59,242 bases of DNA from positions 1-59,242 of the forward strand of contig NZ_DRFS01000009.1 in NCBI RefSeq assembly GCF_011050415.1. Direction: 5' to 3'. The notes beneath the pieces were generated by a model, which saw only the letters and a program-made list of their open reading frames with translations, had not been told where the DNA came from and did no database searches. Position 1 is the first letter of the stretch; each line of letters starts with the position of its first letter. The translations under genes and the position numbers were made by a program. This DNA comes from Halomonas sp. (GTDB lineage: Bacteria > Pseudomonadota > Gammaproteobacteria > Pseudomonadales > Halomonadaceae). Of this stretch, positions 17,830-26,794 are shown one piece after another.

Positions 17830-19779
17830 TTAGCGGCGTCGGTGACGGCGCTGCAGTTCAGCTTCACGGTCGGTATCGACCCACCACGCATCCAGGTCCA
17901 TGGCGTACTCTGGGAATGGTTCGGGGTAGCCAAATTTATCCCACACCGCAATGCGTGTTTCACCGGAGTGATAATGCGGAATCACATAAAAACCCCAGCG
18001 CAGTACCCGGTCTAATGCTTTTGCGGCGGTATCAAGTTCTTCACGGCCATTGGCACGTATCAGTTCCTCAACCAGCGCATCTACCGCTGGGTGAGCAAGT
18101 GACATGCGGTTGCGACTCTGCGGTGCCTCTGCCGCAGCGCTGGTCCAGAAGTCGCGTTGCTCGTTGCCGGGGTTGTTCGACTGGGGGAAATGGCTGATGA
18201 CTATGTCATAGTCGTAATTGCGCTGCCGGTTTAAAAATTGGTTGATGTCAACGATACGCAGCGATGTTTGCACACCCAGGCGCGCCATATTGCGCAGCAT
18301 GGGCTGAACCACCCGCTCAAGGCCAGAATCATACAGCAACACTTCGAGGCTCAAGGGCTGTCCAGTTTCCTGTTTAACCAGTACGCCATCTTCAACCTCG
18401 TAACCCGCTTCACGGAGCAGCTCGAGTGCCAAGCGCAGGCGCTCACGAAGATCGATAGGCTGCTCAAGAGGCAATGGGTCGGTAAATAAACGCTCAGAGC
18501 GATGAGACGCCAGCAACTCTTTCCGGAAAGGCTCCAGTAGCGCTAGCTCCTCTTCGGATGGGAGCCCGGTGGCTTCCATTTCAGAATTTTGAAAGAAGCT
18601 TTCAGTCCGCTGGTAGGTGTCGTAAAAAATATTGGTATTCAGCCAGGGGAAATCAAAGGTAAGGCTCAGCGCTTCACGTACCCGAGGGTCTTGAAACTTC
18701 TGTTTGCGCAGATTGAAAACAAATGCCTGCATCATGGAGGGGTTTACATCAGGCACTGTCAGCCGTTTTACAAAGCCCTCTTCATAGGCAGGAAAGTCAT
18801 AGCCGATTGCCCAGGTAGCTGCTCGGGCATCAATGCGGAAATCCGTTAGCCCCGCTTTAAATGCCTCCCAGGCGATATCGCGATCACGGTAGTAGTCATA
18901 AATAATTCGATCGATATTGTAGCGTCCAATATTGACCGGTAAATCTTTACCCCAGTAATTCTCATCACGCTGAAAAACGATTCGCCGACCGGGGTCGACT
19001 TCACTGATGCGGTAGGGGCCTGAGCCTGGATGAGCGGCCAGGGTCGGCGAAGTGAACTCTCTGGGCTCCCAGTAATGTCGGGGTAGTATCGGCAGTTGGG
19101 CAACGATTAAAGGCAGCTCGCGAGACTCGGTATCGTTAAAGGTGAAACGCACCTGATGCTCGCTAAGCGCAATCACTTCCTCTACACCGGCGTAGTAACT
19201 GGCGTAAAACGGATTGCCGTCTTCCCGTAGTAGATTCAGCGAGAACACTACATCGTAAGCAGTGACAGGCTCGCCATCTTGAAAGCGCGCTTCTGGGCGC
19301 AGATCAAATTCAATCCACTGACGATCAGGGTCTAGGCGCACACCTTCGGCAAGCAGACCGTAGAGACTAAACGGCTCATTGGGGTTGCTGGCCATCAAAG
19401 TGTCGTAAATTTGCGAAATTCCGGTGGCCGGAGTGCCACGTATAATAAATGGATTTGTTGAGTCAAAACTGCCCCCAACGGCGGTATGGGTGATGGTGCC
19501 GCCTTTAGGAGCCTGCGGGTTAACATGGGGGAAGTAAGCAAAATCGGCTGGTAGCTCAGGGCTATCATACAGTGATAGCCCATGAACCGTTTCAACAGGA
19601 ACTACATTAGCGACATCAGTATCAAGATCGCCCACGACAGCATTGCCACTAACATTGCCGCTTAATGCACCGTTAGATGAATCAGCGGCAGCGGTTACCT
19701 CCGTAGCCAGTACCGATGCGTGTAATAGCAAGCCACTGACGAACAGAAGCGTTTTCGCAAAAAACAGACCACGCGGCAT
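17830..19779 (-). CDS. yejA: Extracellular peptide-binding protein YejA
   Basis: This 649-aa family 5 solute-binding protein has a signal peptide (about 1-25, cleaved near SVLATEV) and the SBP5 fold: GLSLYDSPELPADFAYFPHV, then the ETRFQDG-like word EARFQDGEPVTAYDVVF. A low-complexity linker rich in Ser, Asp and Val follows the signal peptide. It captures peptides in the periplasm for YejBEF and is the first gene of the operon. Confidence 0.92.
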   Translation of the reverse strand: MPRGLFFAKTLLFVSGLLLHASVLATEVTAAADSSNGALSGNVSGNAVVGDLDTDVANVVPVETVHGLSLYDSPELPADFAYFPHVNPQAPKGGTITHTAVGGSFDSTNPFIIRGTPATGISQIYDTLMASNPNEPFSLYGLLAEGVRLDPDRQWIEFDLRPEARFQDGEPVTAYDVVFSLNLLREDGNPFYASYYAGVEEVIALSEHQVRFTFNDTESRELPLIVAQLPILPRHYWEPREFTSPTLAAHPGSGPYRISEVDPGRRIVFQRDENYWGKDLPVNIGRYNIDRIIYDYYRDRDIAWEAFKAGLTDFRIDARAATWAIGYDFPAYEEGFVKRLTVPDVNPSMMQAFVFNLRKQKFQDPRVREALSLTFDFPWLNTNIFYDTYQRTESFFQNSEMEATGLPSEEELALLEPFRKELLASHRSERLFTDPLPLEQPIDLRERLRLALELLREAGYEVEDGVLVKQETGQPLSLEVLLYDSGLERVVQPMLRNMARLGVQTSLRIVDINQFLNRQRNYDYDIVISHFPQSNNPGNEQRDFWTSAAAEAPQSRNRMSLAHPAVDALVEELIRANGREELDTAAKALDRVLRWGFYVIPHYHSGETRIAVWDKFGYPEPFPEYAMDLDAWWVDTDREAELQRRHRRR

Positions 19780-19838
19780 TGGTTACTTCCCATGTGAACA
19801 AAGCCAACTGTTTGACGATAGTGTTACTACGTTTGAAT

Positions 19839-21077
19839 TCAACGCCCTGAAAGTGTCAGGAGTTGGCCCGGTTGTAAAGCACCAGGACGATCAATCGCAT
19901 TCCAGCGTATTAAGTCTTGCTGGTCAACATTATAGCGGGCTGCAATTGCTGAGAGGCTATCACCACTTTCAACGCGATGGGTGTCGCCACTAGCGGCTTG
20001 GGCAAGCGTCTGACGGTTGCCCTGTGAAAGCTGAGCCAATACCTGAGCATCCACTTCTTCAGGTACCAGCAGTGTCTGGGCGCTGCTTGGATCAATGCTG
20101 CCATTGAGCAAACCAGGATTTAGCTCTGCCAAGGCGGCCTGGCTGACATCTAGCATTTGGGAGGCTTCGGACAGACTCACCGGATGCGCTAGCTGTACCT
20201 TTGCGAACGCCGGTTCAGTATGTATCTCCGGCAATATGACCTCGTAACGCTCAGGATCGCTGATGATCGTCGCGATCGCTTTCAGCTTGGGGACATACTG
20301 CATGGTTTCTTGGGGTAACGAGAGATCCCAGTACTCGCCATTCAAGCCTTGGCTTTGTGCTTGGCGCTGGGCGCGATTGACGGTGCCAGCGCCCGCATTG
20401 TAAGCCGCTAGCGAAAGCATCAGATCGCCTTCGTACCACTCATCCGCCTGCATTTCTAAGTAATCTAGCGCTGCATCAGTAGAAGTGACAACATCGAGCC
20501 TACCGTCGTAATTGCCGTTGCGCACCAGTCCCAATGCATCCCCTGTGGCGGGCATAAACTGCCATAGGCCTGCCGCCCCGCGGTGGCTTTTGGCACCCGG
20601 ATCAAAGGAGCTTTCGACGAAGGGAATCAGCGCCACCTCACCGGGTAAACCACGCTCGCTAACCTGCTGGGTTATCCAGGCAAGCCAAGGTGTTGCGCGT
20701 TCGGTAATGGTGACAATGTTCTCAGGGCTTGAACGGTAATGTTCAATCCATTCATCCACCCGGGCCTGAGCTTCTACTGATAGGGACGTATTTTGCCACT
20801 GAAAGCTTTCACGTAGTGTGGTCCAAGCGTCTTGGGGCTTTAGCTCCAAGGCTTCCCAAAAATGGGTTTGGAAAGCGCTAGGGCTAGGCTTTGTCGAAAC
20901 CATCGAGCTATTGGAAACAGCGCTCGAAGAGGGCGTTGACGTGCCTGTGAATCCAGTTGGTCTTTCATATGCCGGAGCTGAAGCTTGAGAACTTGCTGCG
21001 GCGGCTAACATTAGGCCCATAATTACGGTACTGCCTGCGCTCAGCATAAAGCGCTGGCGAATCGTTCGATAGGTCAT
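19839..21077 (-). CDS. mltD: Membrane-bound-type lytic murein transglycosylase MltD
   Basis: This 412-aa protein has an N-terminal export signal, a lysozyme-like SLT domain with the catalytic Glu in FVESSFDPGAKSHRGAAGLW and QFMPATG, and one C-terminal LysM repeat (THRVESGDSLSAIAARYNVD) that binds peptidoglycan. No lipobox Cys follows the signal, unlike the E. coli lipoprotein, so it may be soluble or signal-anchored. The mltD-gloB-yafS-rnhA order is the same as in E. coli. Confidence 0.9.
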   Translation of the reverse strand: MTYRTIRQRFMLSAGSTVIMGLMLAAAASSQASAPAYERPTGFTGTSTPSSSAVSNSSMVSTKPSPSAFQTHFWEALELKPQDAWTTLRESFQWQNTSLSVEAQARVDEWIEHYRSSPENIVTITERATPWLAWITQQVSERGLPGEVALIPFVESSFDPGAKSHRGAAGLWQFMPATGDALGLVRNGNYDGRLDVVTSTDAALDYLEMQADEWYEGDLMLSLAAYNAGAGTVNRAQRQAQSQGLNGEYWDLSLPQETMQYVPKLKAIATIISDPERYEVILPEIHTEPAFAKVQLAHPVSLSEASQMLDVSQAALAELNPGLLNGSIDPSSAQTLLVPEEVDAQVLAQLSQGNRQTLAQAASGDTHRVESGDSLSAIAARYNVDQQDLIRWNAIDRPGALQPGQLLTLSGR

Positions 21078-21107
21078 AGTTACATTCGTTTAGTTTCGAT
21101 AGCGTTC

Positions 21108-21881
21108 TTAAAAACGATTCTTCCACTCGCGAAGAGTGGTGAACGTTGCGAGGTCGTTATCATTATCACCCTGGGAACCGGCAGCTTGGCGCACGCTATC
21201 TGTGCCCACGCGCAGGTAGGGGTTGATTTTCAGCTCGCGTCCTATCGTGCTGGGTAAGGTGGGGCGATCCAATGCCCGCGCCTTTTCACACTCCTGCAAG
21301 GCGTGTTTAACGTCTTCATTCTCAGGATCCGCAGCACGAGCAAACACTAGGTTCGCCAGCGTGTACTCATGGGCTGCAAAGACCAGCGTATCTTCTGGGA
21401 GTTCCGCAAATTGTTGAAGTGATGTGAACATCTGCTCAGGCGTACCTTCAAATAAACGCCCGCAACCTGCGCAAAAAAGCGTATCACCGCAAAATAGCAG
21501 CGCGGGAATTCCCGCCGTAAAATAGCTGATATGGTCTAGCGTGTGGCCGGGCGTTGCCGAGACCTCAAAGCGCCTTCCCATAATGCGGACTTCATCCCCA
21601 TCGCCCACTGCTTCATCAATACCTTCAATGGATGGGGTGGCAGGGCCAATCACATGGGGCGAGTAGCGTTTAATTAACTCAGCTAAACCACCGGTATGAT
21701 CATGGTGATGGTGAGTAATCAAAATGCTTTCTAACTTAAGTGACTCACGCTCAAGCAGCTCAATCACCGGAGCAGCTTCACCAGGATCCACCACGCAAAC
21801 GCTTTGACTGTTATCTTGTCTTAATAGCCAAATATAGTTGTCGCTTAGGGCAGGGATCGGTGTCACGCTCAACATCGCCAA
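21108..21881 (-). CDS. gloB: Hydroxyacylglutathione hydrolase (glyoxalase II)
   Basis: This 257-aa metallo-beta-lactamase-fold enzyme hydrolyses S-D-lactoylglutathione. Binuclear metal ligands are visible in THHHHDHTGG, ATPGHTLDHIS and FCGDTLFCAGCGRLFEGTP, plus the C-terminal glutathione-binding domain (RPTLPSTIGRELKINPYLRV). It is divergent from yafS, 131 bases away, as in E. coli. Confidence 0.93.
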   Translation of the reverse strand: MAMLSVTPIPALSDNYIWLLRQDNSQSVCVVDPGEAAPVIELLERESLKLESILITHHHHDHTGGLAELIKRYSPHVIGPATPSIEGIDEAVGDGDEVRIMGRRFEVSATPGHTLDHISYFTAGIPALLFCGDTLFCAGCGRLFEGTPEQMFTSLQQFAELPEDTLVFAAHEYTLANLVFARAADPENEDVKHALQECEKARALDRPTLPSTIGRELKINPYLRVGTDSVRQAAGSQGDNDNDLATFTTLREWKNRF

Positions 21882-22012
21882 GTTCCTTTGAGAAAAAGCA
21901 GACTGTTAAAAAATAGCAAAATGTTAAAACACCTTAGATAATGCGCATATTAGCGCTTAACGGGTGCGTAAAAGGCATTAAAAAGCCGTTACTGTGGAGG
22001 GAAGCGCTGTTC

Positions 22013-22870
22013 ATGTCAAATTCGACGACGGCAACATCACTCGCCAAACAATTGATCAATAGCCAGCCTTACTGGGAAACTGAGGCGGGGCGCTCGCTTT
22101 GGGAATCTCAACGGGCGTGCTTAGGGCCGGTTGCGGAAACCCGGGTAGGGGGCCACAGCTTGGAGATGGGCATGGGACCGGCCATGATGACCATGTCGGC
22201 AATCCCCCACGCTATACGCTGGTCGCCCACCCGGCAGTTGGCGCAAAACGATGCCACGTTAATATGTCCACCAGACCAACTTGCACTGCCGGATCGCTGC
22301 TTAGATATCATGGTGATTCATCATTGGTTAGAGCATTTAAGTGATGCCCATTTCACGCTCCAAGAGGCCGCGCGAGTAACGGCGGATAATGGCATTTTAG
22401 TGTTGTTTGGCTTTAACCCCATCGGGGTGAGTGGGCTTGCGCGTCAGTGGCGTAAACGCCAGCAGCAGTTCCCCTGGGATGGTACTTGGCGCACAGCAAA
22501 TCGGCTGCGTGACTGGCTGGCGTTTGTCGACTTTGAGGTGGAGCGAGTAGACTATTGCTGTTTTCGTGGACGAATGAATGCCAAATGCGGTGAGTATTGG
22601 GAGACATTGGGGCGGCGCCATAATGTGCCGCTGGGTGAGAGTTATATGATTCAAGCGCGGCGACAACAGCGTCAGGCGCCCGTGCAACGTTTAAAATTTG
22701 GCTTAAATGCACCCGCATCGCCGGCATCATTAGGGGTTAGCCGCTCAGGCTCATCGGCCCACTATCAACCCTATCAAAAGCAACCTATGCAAACGCATTT
22801 AGCTAAAACGCATCAAGCTGATGCACATACAGCCGATACATATAAACCAGGGGATCAAGAGATTGACTAA
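22013..22870 (+). CDS. yafS: SAM-dependent methyltransferase, YafS-like
   Basis: This 285-aa class I methyltransferase of the YafS group has a degenerate SAM loop ([12 protein letters not shown]), the [20 protein letters not shown] region and [15 protein letters not shown]. The substrate is not established. A polar C-terminal tail rich in Thr, His and Gln overlaps the start of rnhA. The ATG at 22013 is preferred over the upstream open frame because the conserved N-terminus begins there. The gloB/yafS/rnhA arrangement supports the name. Confidence 0.8.
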   Translation: MSNSTTATSLAKQLINSQPYWETEAGRSLWESQRACLGPVAETRVGGHSLEMGMGPAMMTMSAIPHAIRWSPTRQLAQNDATLICPPDQLALPDRCLDIMVIHHWLEHLSDAHFTLQEAARVTADNGILVLFGFNPIGVSGLARQWRKRQQQFPWDGTWRTANRLRDWLAFVDFEVERVDYCCFRGRMNAKCGEYWETLGRRHNVPLGESYMIQARRQQRQAPVQRLKFGLNAPASPASLGVSRSGSSAHYQPYQKQPMQTHLAKTHQADAHTADTYKPGDQEID

Positions 22871-23393
22871 AGAGGGTGCCGAGCAATTACCCCGAGTAAC
22901 GGTGTATACCGATGGAGCCTGTCGGGGCAATCCAGGTCCAGGTGGTTGGGGCGTTGTGTTAGCCAGTGGCGAACATGAAAAGACGTTAAAAGGCTATGAA
23001 GCAAATACCACGAATAACCGCATGGAGTTAATGGCAGCGATTATGGCGCTGCGCACGCTGAATAAACCTTGCGAAGTAGAGCTCTGGACTGACTCACAGT
23101 ATGTTCGCCAAGGGATTACCCAGTGGATACATAACTGGATTAAGCGAGGCTGGAAAACTGCTGCCAAGCAGCCTGTTAAAAACGCCGAGCTATGGAAAAC
23201 CCTGCATGAAGAGACTCAGCGCCACCAAGTGGCGTGGCATTGGGTGAAAGGTCATAGCGGTCATCCCGGTAATGAGCGTGCCGATTCGTTGGCTAATGAA
23301 GCGATTGATGAGCATCAAAGAGGAGAGCATGATGCGCCAGGTGATTCTATTCTATACACAAGAAAGATGTGTAAACGCCGAATAAGCGAGTGA
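22821..23393 (+). CDS. rnhA: Ribonuclease HI
   Basis: This type 1 RNase H, up to 190 aa, degrades RNA in RNA-DNA hybrids. Catalytic residues are seen in [17 protein letters not shown] (Asp), NRMELMAAI (Glu), WTDSQYV (Asp) and [12 protein letters not shown] (Asp). Two starts are possible: ATG 22821, which overlaps yafS by 50 bases, or TTG 22863 just before the conserved fold. After the conserved end there is an unusual tail ([19 protein letters not shown]). The island begins beyond this gene, so the last codons may have been contributed by the inserted element. In E. coli dnaQ is the neighbour; here dnaQ is 19.5 kb away. Confidence 0.9.
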   Translation: MHIQPIHINQGIKRLTKEGAEQLPRVTVYTDGACRGNPGPGGWGVVLASGEHEKTLKGYEANTTNNRMELMAAIMALRTLNKPCEVELWTDSQYVRQGITQWIHNWIKRGWKTAAKQPVKNAELWKTLHEETQRHQVAWHWVKGHSGHPGNERADSLANEAIDEHQRGEHDAPGDSILYTRKMCKRRISE

Positions 23394-23671
23394 GTAAAAG
23401 GCTTTAGCGTTAATGGGAGTAGAGTTTTTATCTAAAAAGTAAACTATGGCCTGTTTTTGGCCCTTTCTGTTTACACTTACTCATTTCTCCGAGCATTTCT
23501 AGAGTTGGCAGTTGTCGATGCAAAACATACATTCGACGATTGTGGCTACTGATTATGAATAGTCATTGCAAGCTCGTACTTTTGCGACGGCTCAGGTTGA
23601 TGGCTAATTACCGATCTTAGAGCGTTGAATGATAAATTGTGGAAACATAATAATGGTCGGGAGGCTAGGGA
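23394..23671. other. Left junction region of the island
   Basis: No gene is seen. GTGTAA (23369-23374, inside the rnhA tail) and TTACACTT (23471-23478) resemble AGTGTAA and TTACACTT next to dnaQ at the other island end (42822-42854). These are candidate recombination sites. The promoter of the five-gene operon starting at 23672 should also lie here; no strong -10/-35 pair was singled out. Confidence 0.35.
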
Positions 23672-25003
23672 ATGGAACAAGAATTTTTGATGAGGTTCCT
23701 TGAGATTGGAGTTATTGATCTCAAAGGGGATGACACCAAGCTAGATAAGCTTCGATCCACGGCAAAAAATCTGTCAGCCACTCTTATAAAGACACCCTCA
23801 AAGACCGTTAGCTTCACGATGGCGGCAGCCGATCCCAATATTGCACCTACGGATCCAGTCGTAGAAGAGGCAATGACCTCCCTTCGCAAGAACTGGGAGA
23901 CTGTTGCAAACGCTTTTTCCGGGCGCCCTGTTGGCGTTTTGCGTGCTACGTTACTAGACGCGACCATGCAGGCGGCACGTTTGGACGATGCGATTGCGGT
24001 AGCTTTTGTTAACACGGCGCGTAACGCTCTGGCCCACGCTGAAACGGCCGACGAAACTGAGATTTGGCGTGAAGCTGTTAGCGAAATTGAGACCAAGGTT
24101 GATGCCCGCGCCGAGGCAGAGTGGGCAACGCCGGAGATGATAACAATCGATCCGCTGCAGTACTCGCCGCCAGTTCCAGTGTCTAAGACAGCTGACGAGG
24201 TTCCTACTGTTGATCGAGCTGATCTTCATGGAAAAATCCATTCCGCTGCGGGGGCTTGGGGGCCTATAAACCCGAATAAGTATAACCCTGGCCAGAACCC
24301 GCAACAGTGGTCGAAAGAATTTTCTGACAGGATGAGCGTCGCCATCGCAGAGGCTGTGGACGAGATGGCCGAGGTGCTTGCTCCAGCCCCAGTTGATCTC
24401 TCGGGCCCAATGTCTGCCCTGGCGAAGGGGGTCAGCGCTCACCTTGACAAAGCCTTAGCAAGCTTCAGCGGTGCGACGGCAGGTCTACAGCGCCGCACTA
24501 ACCTGCTCTGGTGGAAGGAAGCAATGTATTCCCCAAGTGCTCATGAGAGTTACCTTGACCTACCACCATTCGAGGCCTCGGCCTTAATGGCGCTCGACCT
24601 ACATCAACAGGTGCCAATTTACTCACCAGCGAGTGTATCGGCTTTCCTGCGAGAGGCCATCCGCTGCCTTCCAGTTGAAACCGATACACAAAACAATGAT
24701 GAGCATGAGGTTGCTAGTCTAGTGCTCGACGCCTGTGCATCCGCATACATGCAACCTTTCCGCACTCTTGCTGTTAAATACGCAGCTGCACCCGTTGGGC
24801 GAGGCTCGATGCTTTCGTTGATTGGACACTCGCAGGATTCAAGCGCAGCCGAAGCAACGACTTTCCGCGCTTTAAGTGGCGTGGACGCTTCCACCAAGAT
24901 GACCCCGTCCGATTGGGGAGCATATCTATTCCGTGAGCTCCAGGCCGCACGTGCCACTAGCGAGAGCTCAACTAAGCGTTCTAGAAAAGTAAAACGCTCA
25001 TGA
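23672..25003 (+). CDS. GTPase-associated helical protein (GASH-like), first gene of conflict-type operon
   Basis: This largely alpha-helical 443-aa protein has no catalytic motif I can see. It has an N-terminal segment (1-60), a helical middle with Ala-rich stretches (90-150), a Pro-rich hinge (about 160-200), and a helical C-terminal half ending in a basic tail (TKRSRKVKRS). Its place directly before two paired GTPases and a GAP1-type protein fits the GTPase-associated system helical domain described by comparative genomics. That assignment rests mainly on context. GGGAGG lies upstream of the ATG, and the gene overlaps the next by four bases (ATGA), so they are translationally coupled. A different structural or adaptor role is possible. 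Confidence 0.55.
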   Translation: MEQEFLMRFLEIGVIDLKGDDTKLDKLRSTAKNLSATLIKTPSKTVSFTMAAADPNIAPTDPVVEEAMTSLRKNWETVANAFSGRPVGVLRATLLDATMQAARLDDAIAVAFVNTARNALAHAETADETEIWREAVSEIETKVDARAEAEWATPEMITIDPLQYSPPVPVSKTADEVPTVDRADLHGKIHSAAGAWGPINPNKYNPGQNPQQWSKEFSDRMSVAIAEAVDEMAEVLAPAPVDLSGPMSALAKGVSAHLDKALASFSGATAGLQRRTNLLWWKEAMYSPSAHESYLDLPPFEASALMALDLHQQVPIYSPASVSAFLREAIRCLPVETDTQNNDEHEVASLVLDACASAYMQPFRTLAVKYAAAPVGRGSMLSLIGHSQDSSAAEATTFRALSGVDASTKMTPSDWGAYLFRELQAARATSESSTKRSRKVKRS

Positions 25004-25950
25004 ATCGGTGTCGCCATCCAAATTGTTTCGCTGACGACAACACAACCTGCACGCTGGGCCACATCCGGCTCGATATGTGCCCTGAGTGGAAACAATCCAG
25101 TAAAGGCGAAGTAGTCACGCCGGCTGACTCCGATGTGATGTTACTCCCATGGAGTGGCATGGCGATGGGGGAGTCTGACCTTAACTTCATTAGCGGTAAA
25201 ATTAAGCCTATCACTGTCGGTATCGTCGGTCCTGAAAGCGCAGGTAAGACGACTATCCTGGGTGCGCTTTACCTGCTGCTGGGGGGGGGTGAGCTGATTA
25301 CTGAAGCAAGTTCTTTCAGCAACTCTTACACGCTGGCAGGTTGGGAGGCGGTGGCGACCAGTCTGCGCTGGAGTCCGGGGCAGCCCCCGAGTTTCCCACC
25401 GCACACACCAAGCGGAGCTGCTCGAGCACCCGGCATGCTTCATCTTGGCTTTCGACATCTGGATGGTGCGCTGCGCGACTTCCTTTTTGCCGATGCCCCA
25501 GGAGAGTGGTTTCAGAAATGGGCGATCAACGAGCAAGCAGCAGACGCGGAAGGGGCCCGGTGGATTGCCCGTCACGCAGACGTCATCTTACTGATTGCTG
25601 ACCGCCAGGCACTTGCTGGCACCAAGATGGGGACTGCTCGCAACGACTTTCAACTGCTTGCTCAGCGTGCAGTGGCCGAGGCACGCGGACGGCGCTTAGC
25701 ACTGGTCTGGACGAAGGGGGACATCGAGGTGGCTCCAGCTATGGAGGCACAGATAAGAAAAGCAGTAGCTTCGGACGCATTTAGCGTGCCAGAGTTCAAA
25801 GTCAGTGTGTGCCCCCAAGAGGGGGTTGACGCTGTAGAAAACTTCCGCGAGCTATTTGATTGGATCCTTTCCACCAAACGCGCAGGGGTTGAATTACCTA
25901 CGACAGAAGTATTGGGTCACGACCCGCTTTTTCGATTCGGTAGGAGATAG
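25000..25950 (+). CDS. TRAFAC-type GTPase with N-terminal Cys cluster (conflict-system GTPase)
   Basis: This 316-aa GTPase has a P-loop GPESAGKTT (77-85), a G3 motif DAPGEW starting at Asp165, and a G4 motif TKGD (238-241). A short N-terminal module carries Cys4, Cys9, Cys17, His21 and Cys27, spaced like a small zinc-binding knuckle. The architecture fits the paired GTPases reported in bacterial conflict operons with GAP1 proteins. The next gene is a second GTPase, so the two may form a heterodimeric switch. It overlaps the upstream gene by four bases and abuts the next. The role as sensor or regulator of the caspase-like effector is inferred from context. Confidence 0.75.
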   Translation: MNRCRHPNCFADDNTTCTLGHIRLDMCPEWKQSSKGEVVTPADSDVMLLPWSGMAMGESDLNFISGKIKPITVGIVGPESAGKTTILGALYLLLGGGELITEASSFSNSYTLAGWEAVATSLRWSPGQPPSFPPHTPSGAARAPGMLHLGFRHLDGALRDFLFADAPGEWFQKWAINEQAADAEGARWIARHADVILLIADRQALAGTKMGTARNDFQLLAQRAVAEARGRRLALVWTKGDIEVAPAMEAQIRKAVASDAFSVPEFKVSVCPQEGVDAVENFRELFDWILSTKRAGVELPTTEVLGHDPLFRFGRR

Positions 25951-26790
25951 GTGGTGACAGCTCAACACACTATATTGTTAGTAGGAGAGTCGAATGTAGG
26001 TAAGACTCACTACGGGGCGCAGTTTTTGAAGCGGCTAATGGTCAAGTCGTGTGCCCTCAAAATGTCCGGTGCCCCCACGAACTTGGAGGCGTTCAACACC
26101 GCGCTTGGTTGTCTAACCGAAGGTAGGTTGACCGACCACACGCCAGCCAGCACTTACGTCGAGAGTATATGGCCCATTGAGGACGAAGTTGGTCGATATG
26201 CCGAACTAGTTTGGCCAGACTACGGCGGTGAACAGGTTCGCAACCTTGTCATGCAGCGCCGAATTCCAGCCGCCTGGCGAGAACGCGTACTCGGAGCCAC
26301 TGACTGGGTATTACTTATCAGATTGCATTCGCTTCGGTCCGAAGAAGACTTGTTCTCACGCCCCCTGCAATCATTCGCTGCTGTTGAGATCCAGGACGAA
26401 GCCCCTACCTACGACCTGTCAGACCAAGCAAGGACAGTTGAGCTTCTGCAAATGCTACTCTACCTAGCGGAATGCCACTTAGATCGACCGCTTTGCAAAC
26501 CTCGTTTGACTATCATGCTGAGTTGCTGGGATGAGCTTGAAACGACGGAGCTACCGGCTGACCTCCTAGCATCTCGTCTTCCAATGCTTTGGTCGTTCGT
26601 ACGCAGCAATTGGATGACTCCCTCCGTTGTTGGCCTGTCTGCCCTAGAACGCGTACTTAACAAGACTGACGTTGATCAAGATTACGCCATCCGTGGTCCC
26701 GAAGAGTTCGGCTATGTGGTACTACCCGACGGTACGAAGAACACTGACATTACCCTGCCGATTCAACGCTTAATGGTAGATGGGAGCTAA
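25951..26790 (+). CDS. Second TRAFAC-type GTPase of the conflict operon
   Basis: This 279-aa GTPase has the P-loop GESNVGKTH (12-20), a G3-like DYGGEQ with Asp90, and a G4-like SCWDEL (191-196) in which Trp-Asp replaces the usual Lys-x-Asp; such variation is known in diverged TRAFAC GTPases. The start is GTG at 25951 directly after the previous stop, with AGGAG upstream; GTG 25954 is an alternative. It has no extra domain. Divergence from the first GTPase suggests distinct partners rather than a recent duplication. Confidence 0.75.
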   Translation: MVTAQHTILLVGESNVGKTHYGAQFLKRLMVKSCALKMSGAPTNLEAFNTALGCLTEGRLTDHTPASTYVESIWPIEDEVGRYAELVWPDYGGEQVRNLVMQRRIPAAWRERVLGATDWVLLIRLHSLRSEEDLFSRPLQSFAAVEIQDEAPTYDLSDQARTVELLQMLLYLAECHLDRPLCKPRLTIMLSCWDELETTELPADLLASRLPMLWSFVRSNWMTPSVVGLSALERVLNKTDVDQDYAIRGPEEFGYVVLPDGTKNTDITLPIQRLMVDGS

Positions 26791-26794
26791 GTGC

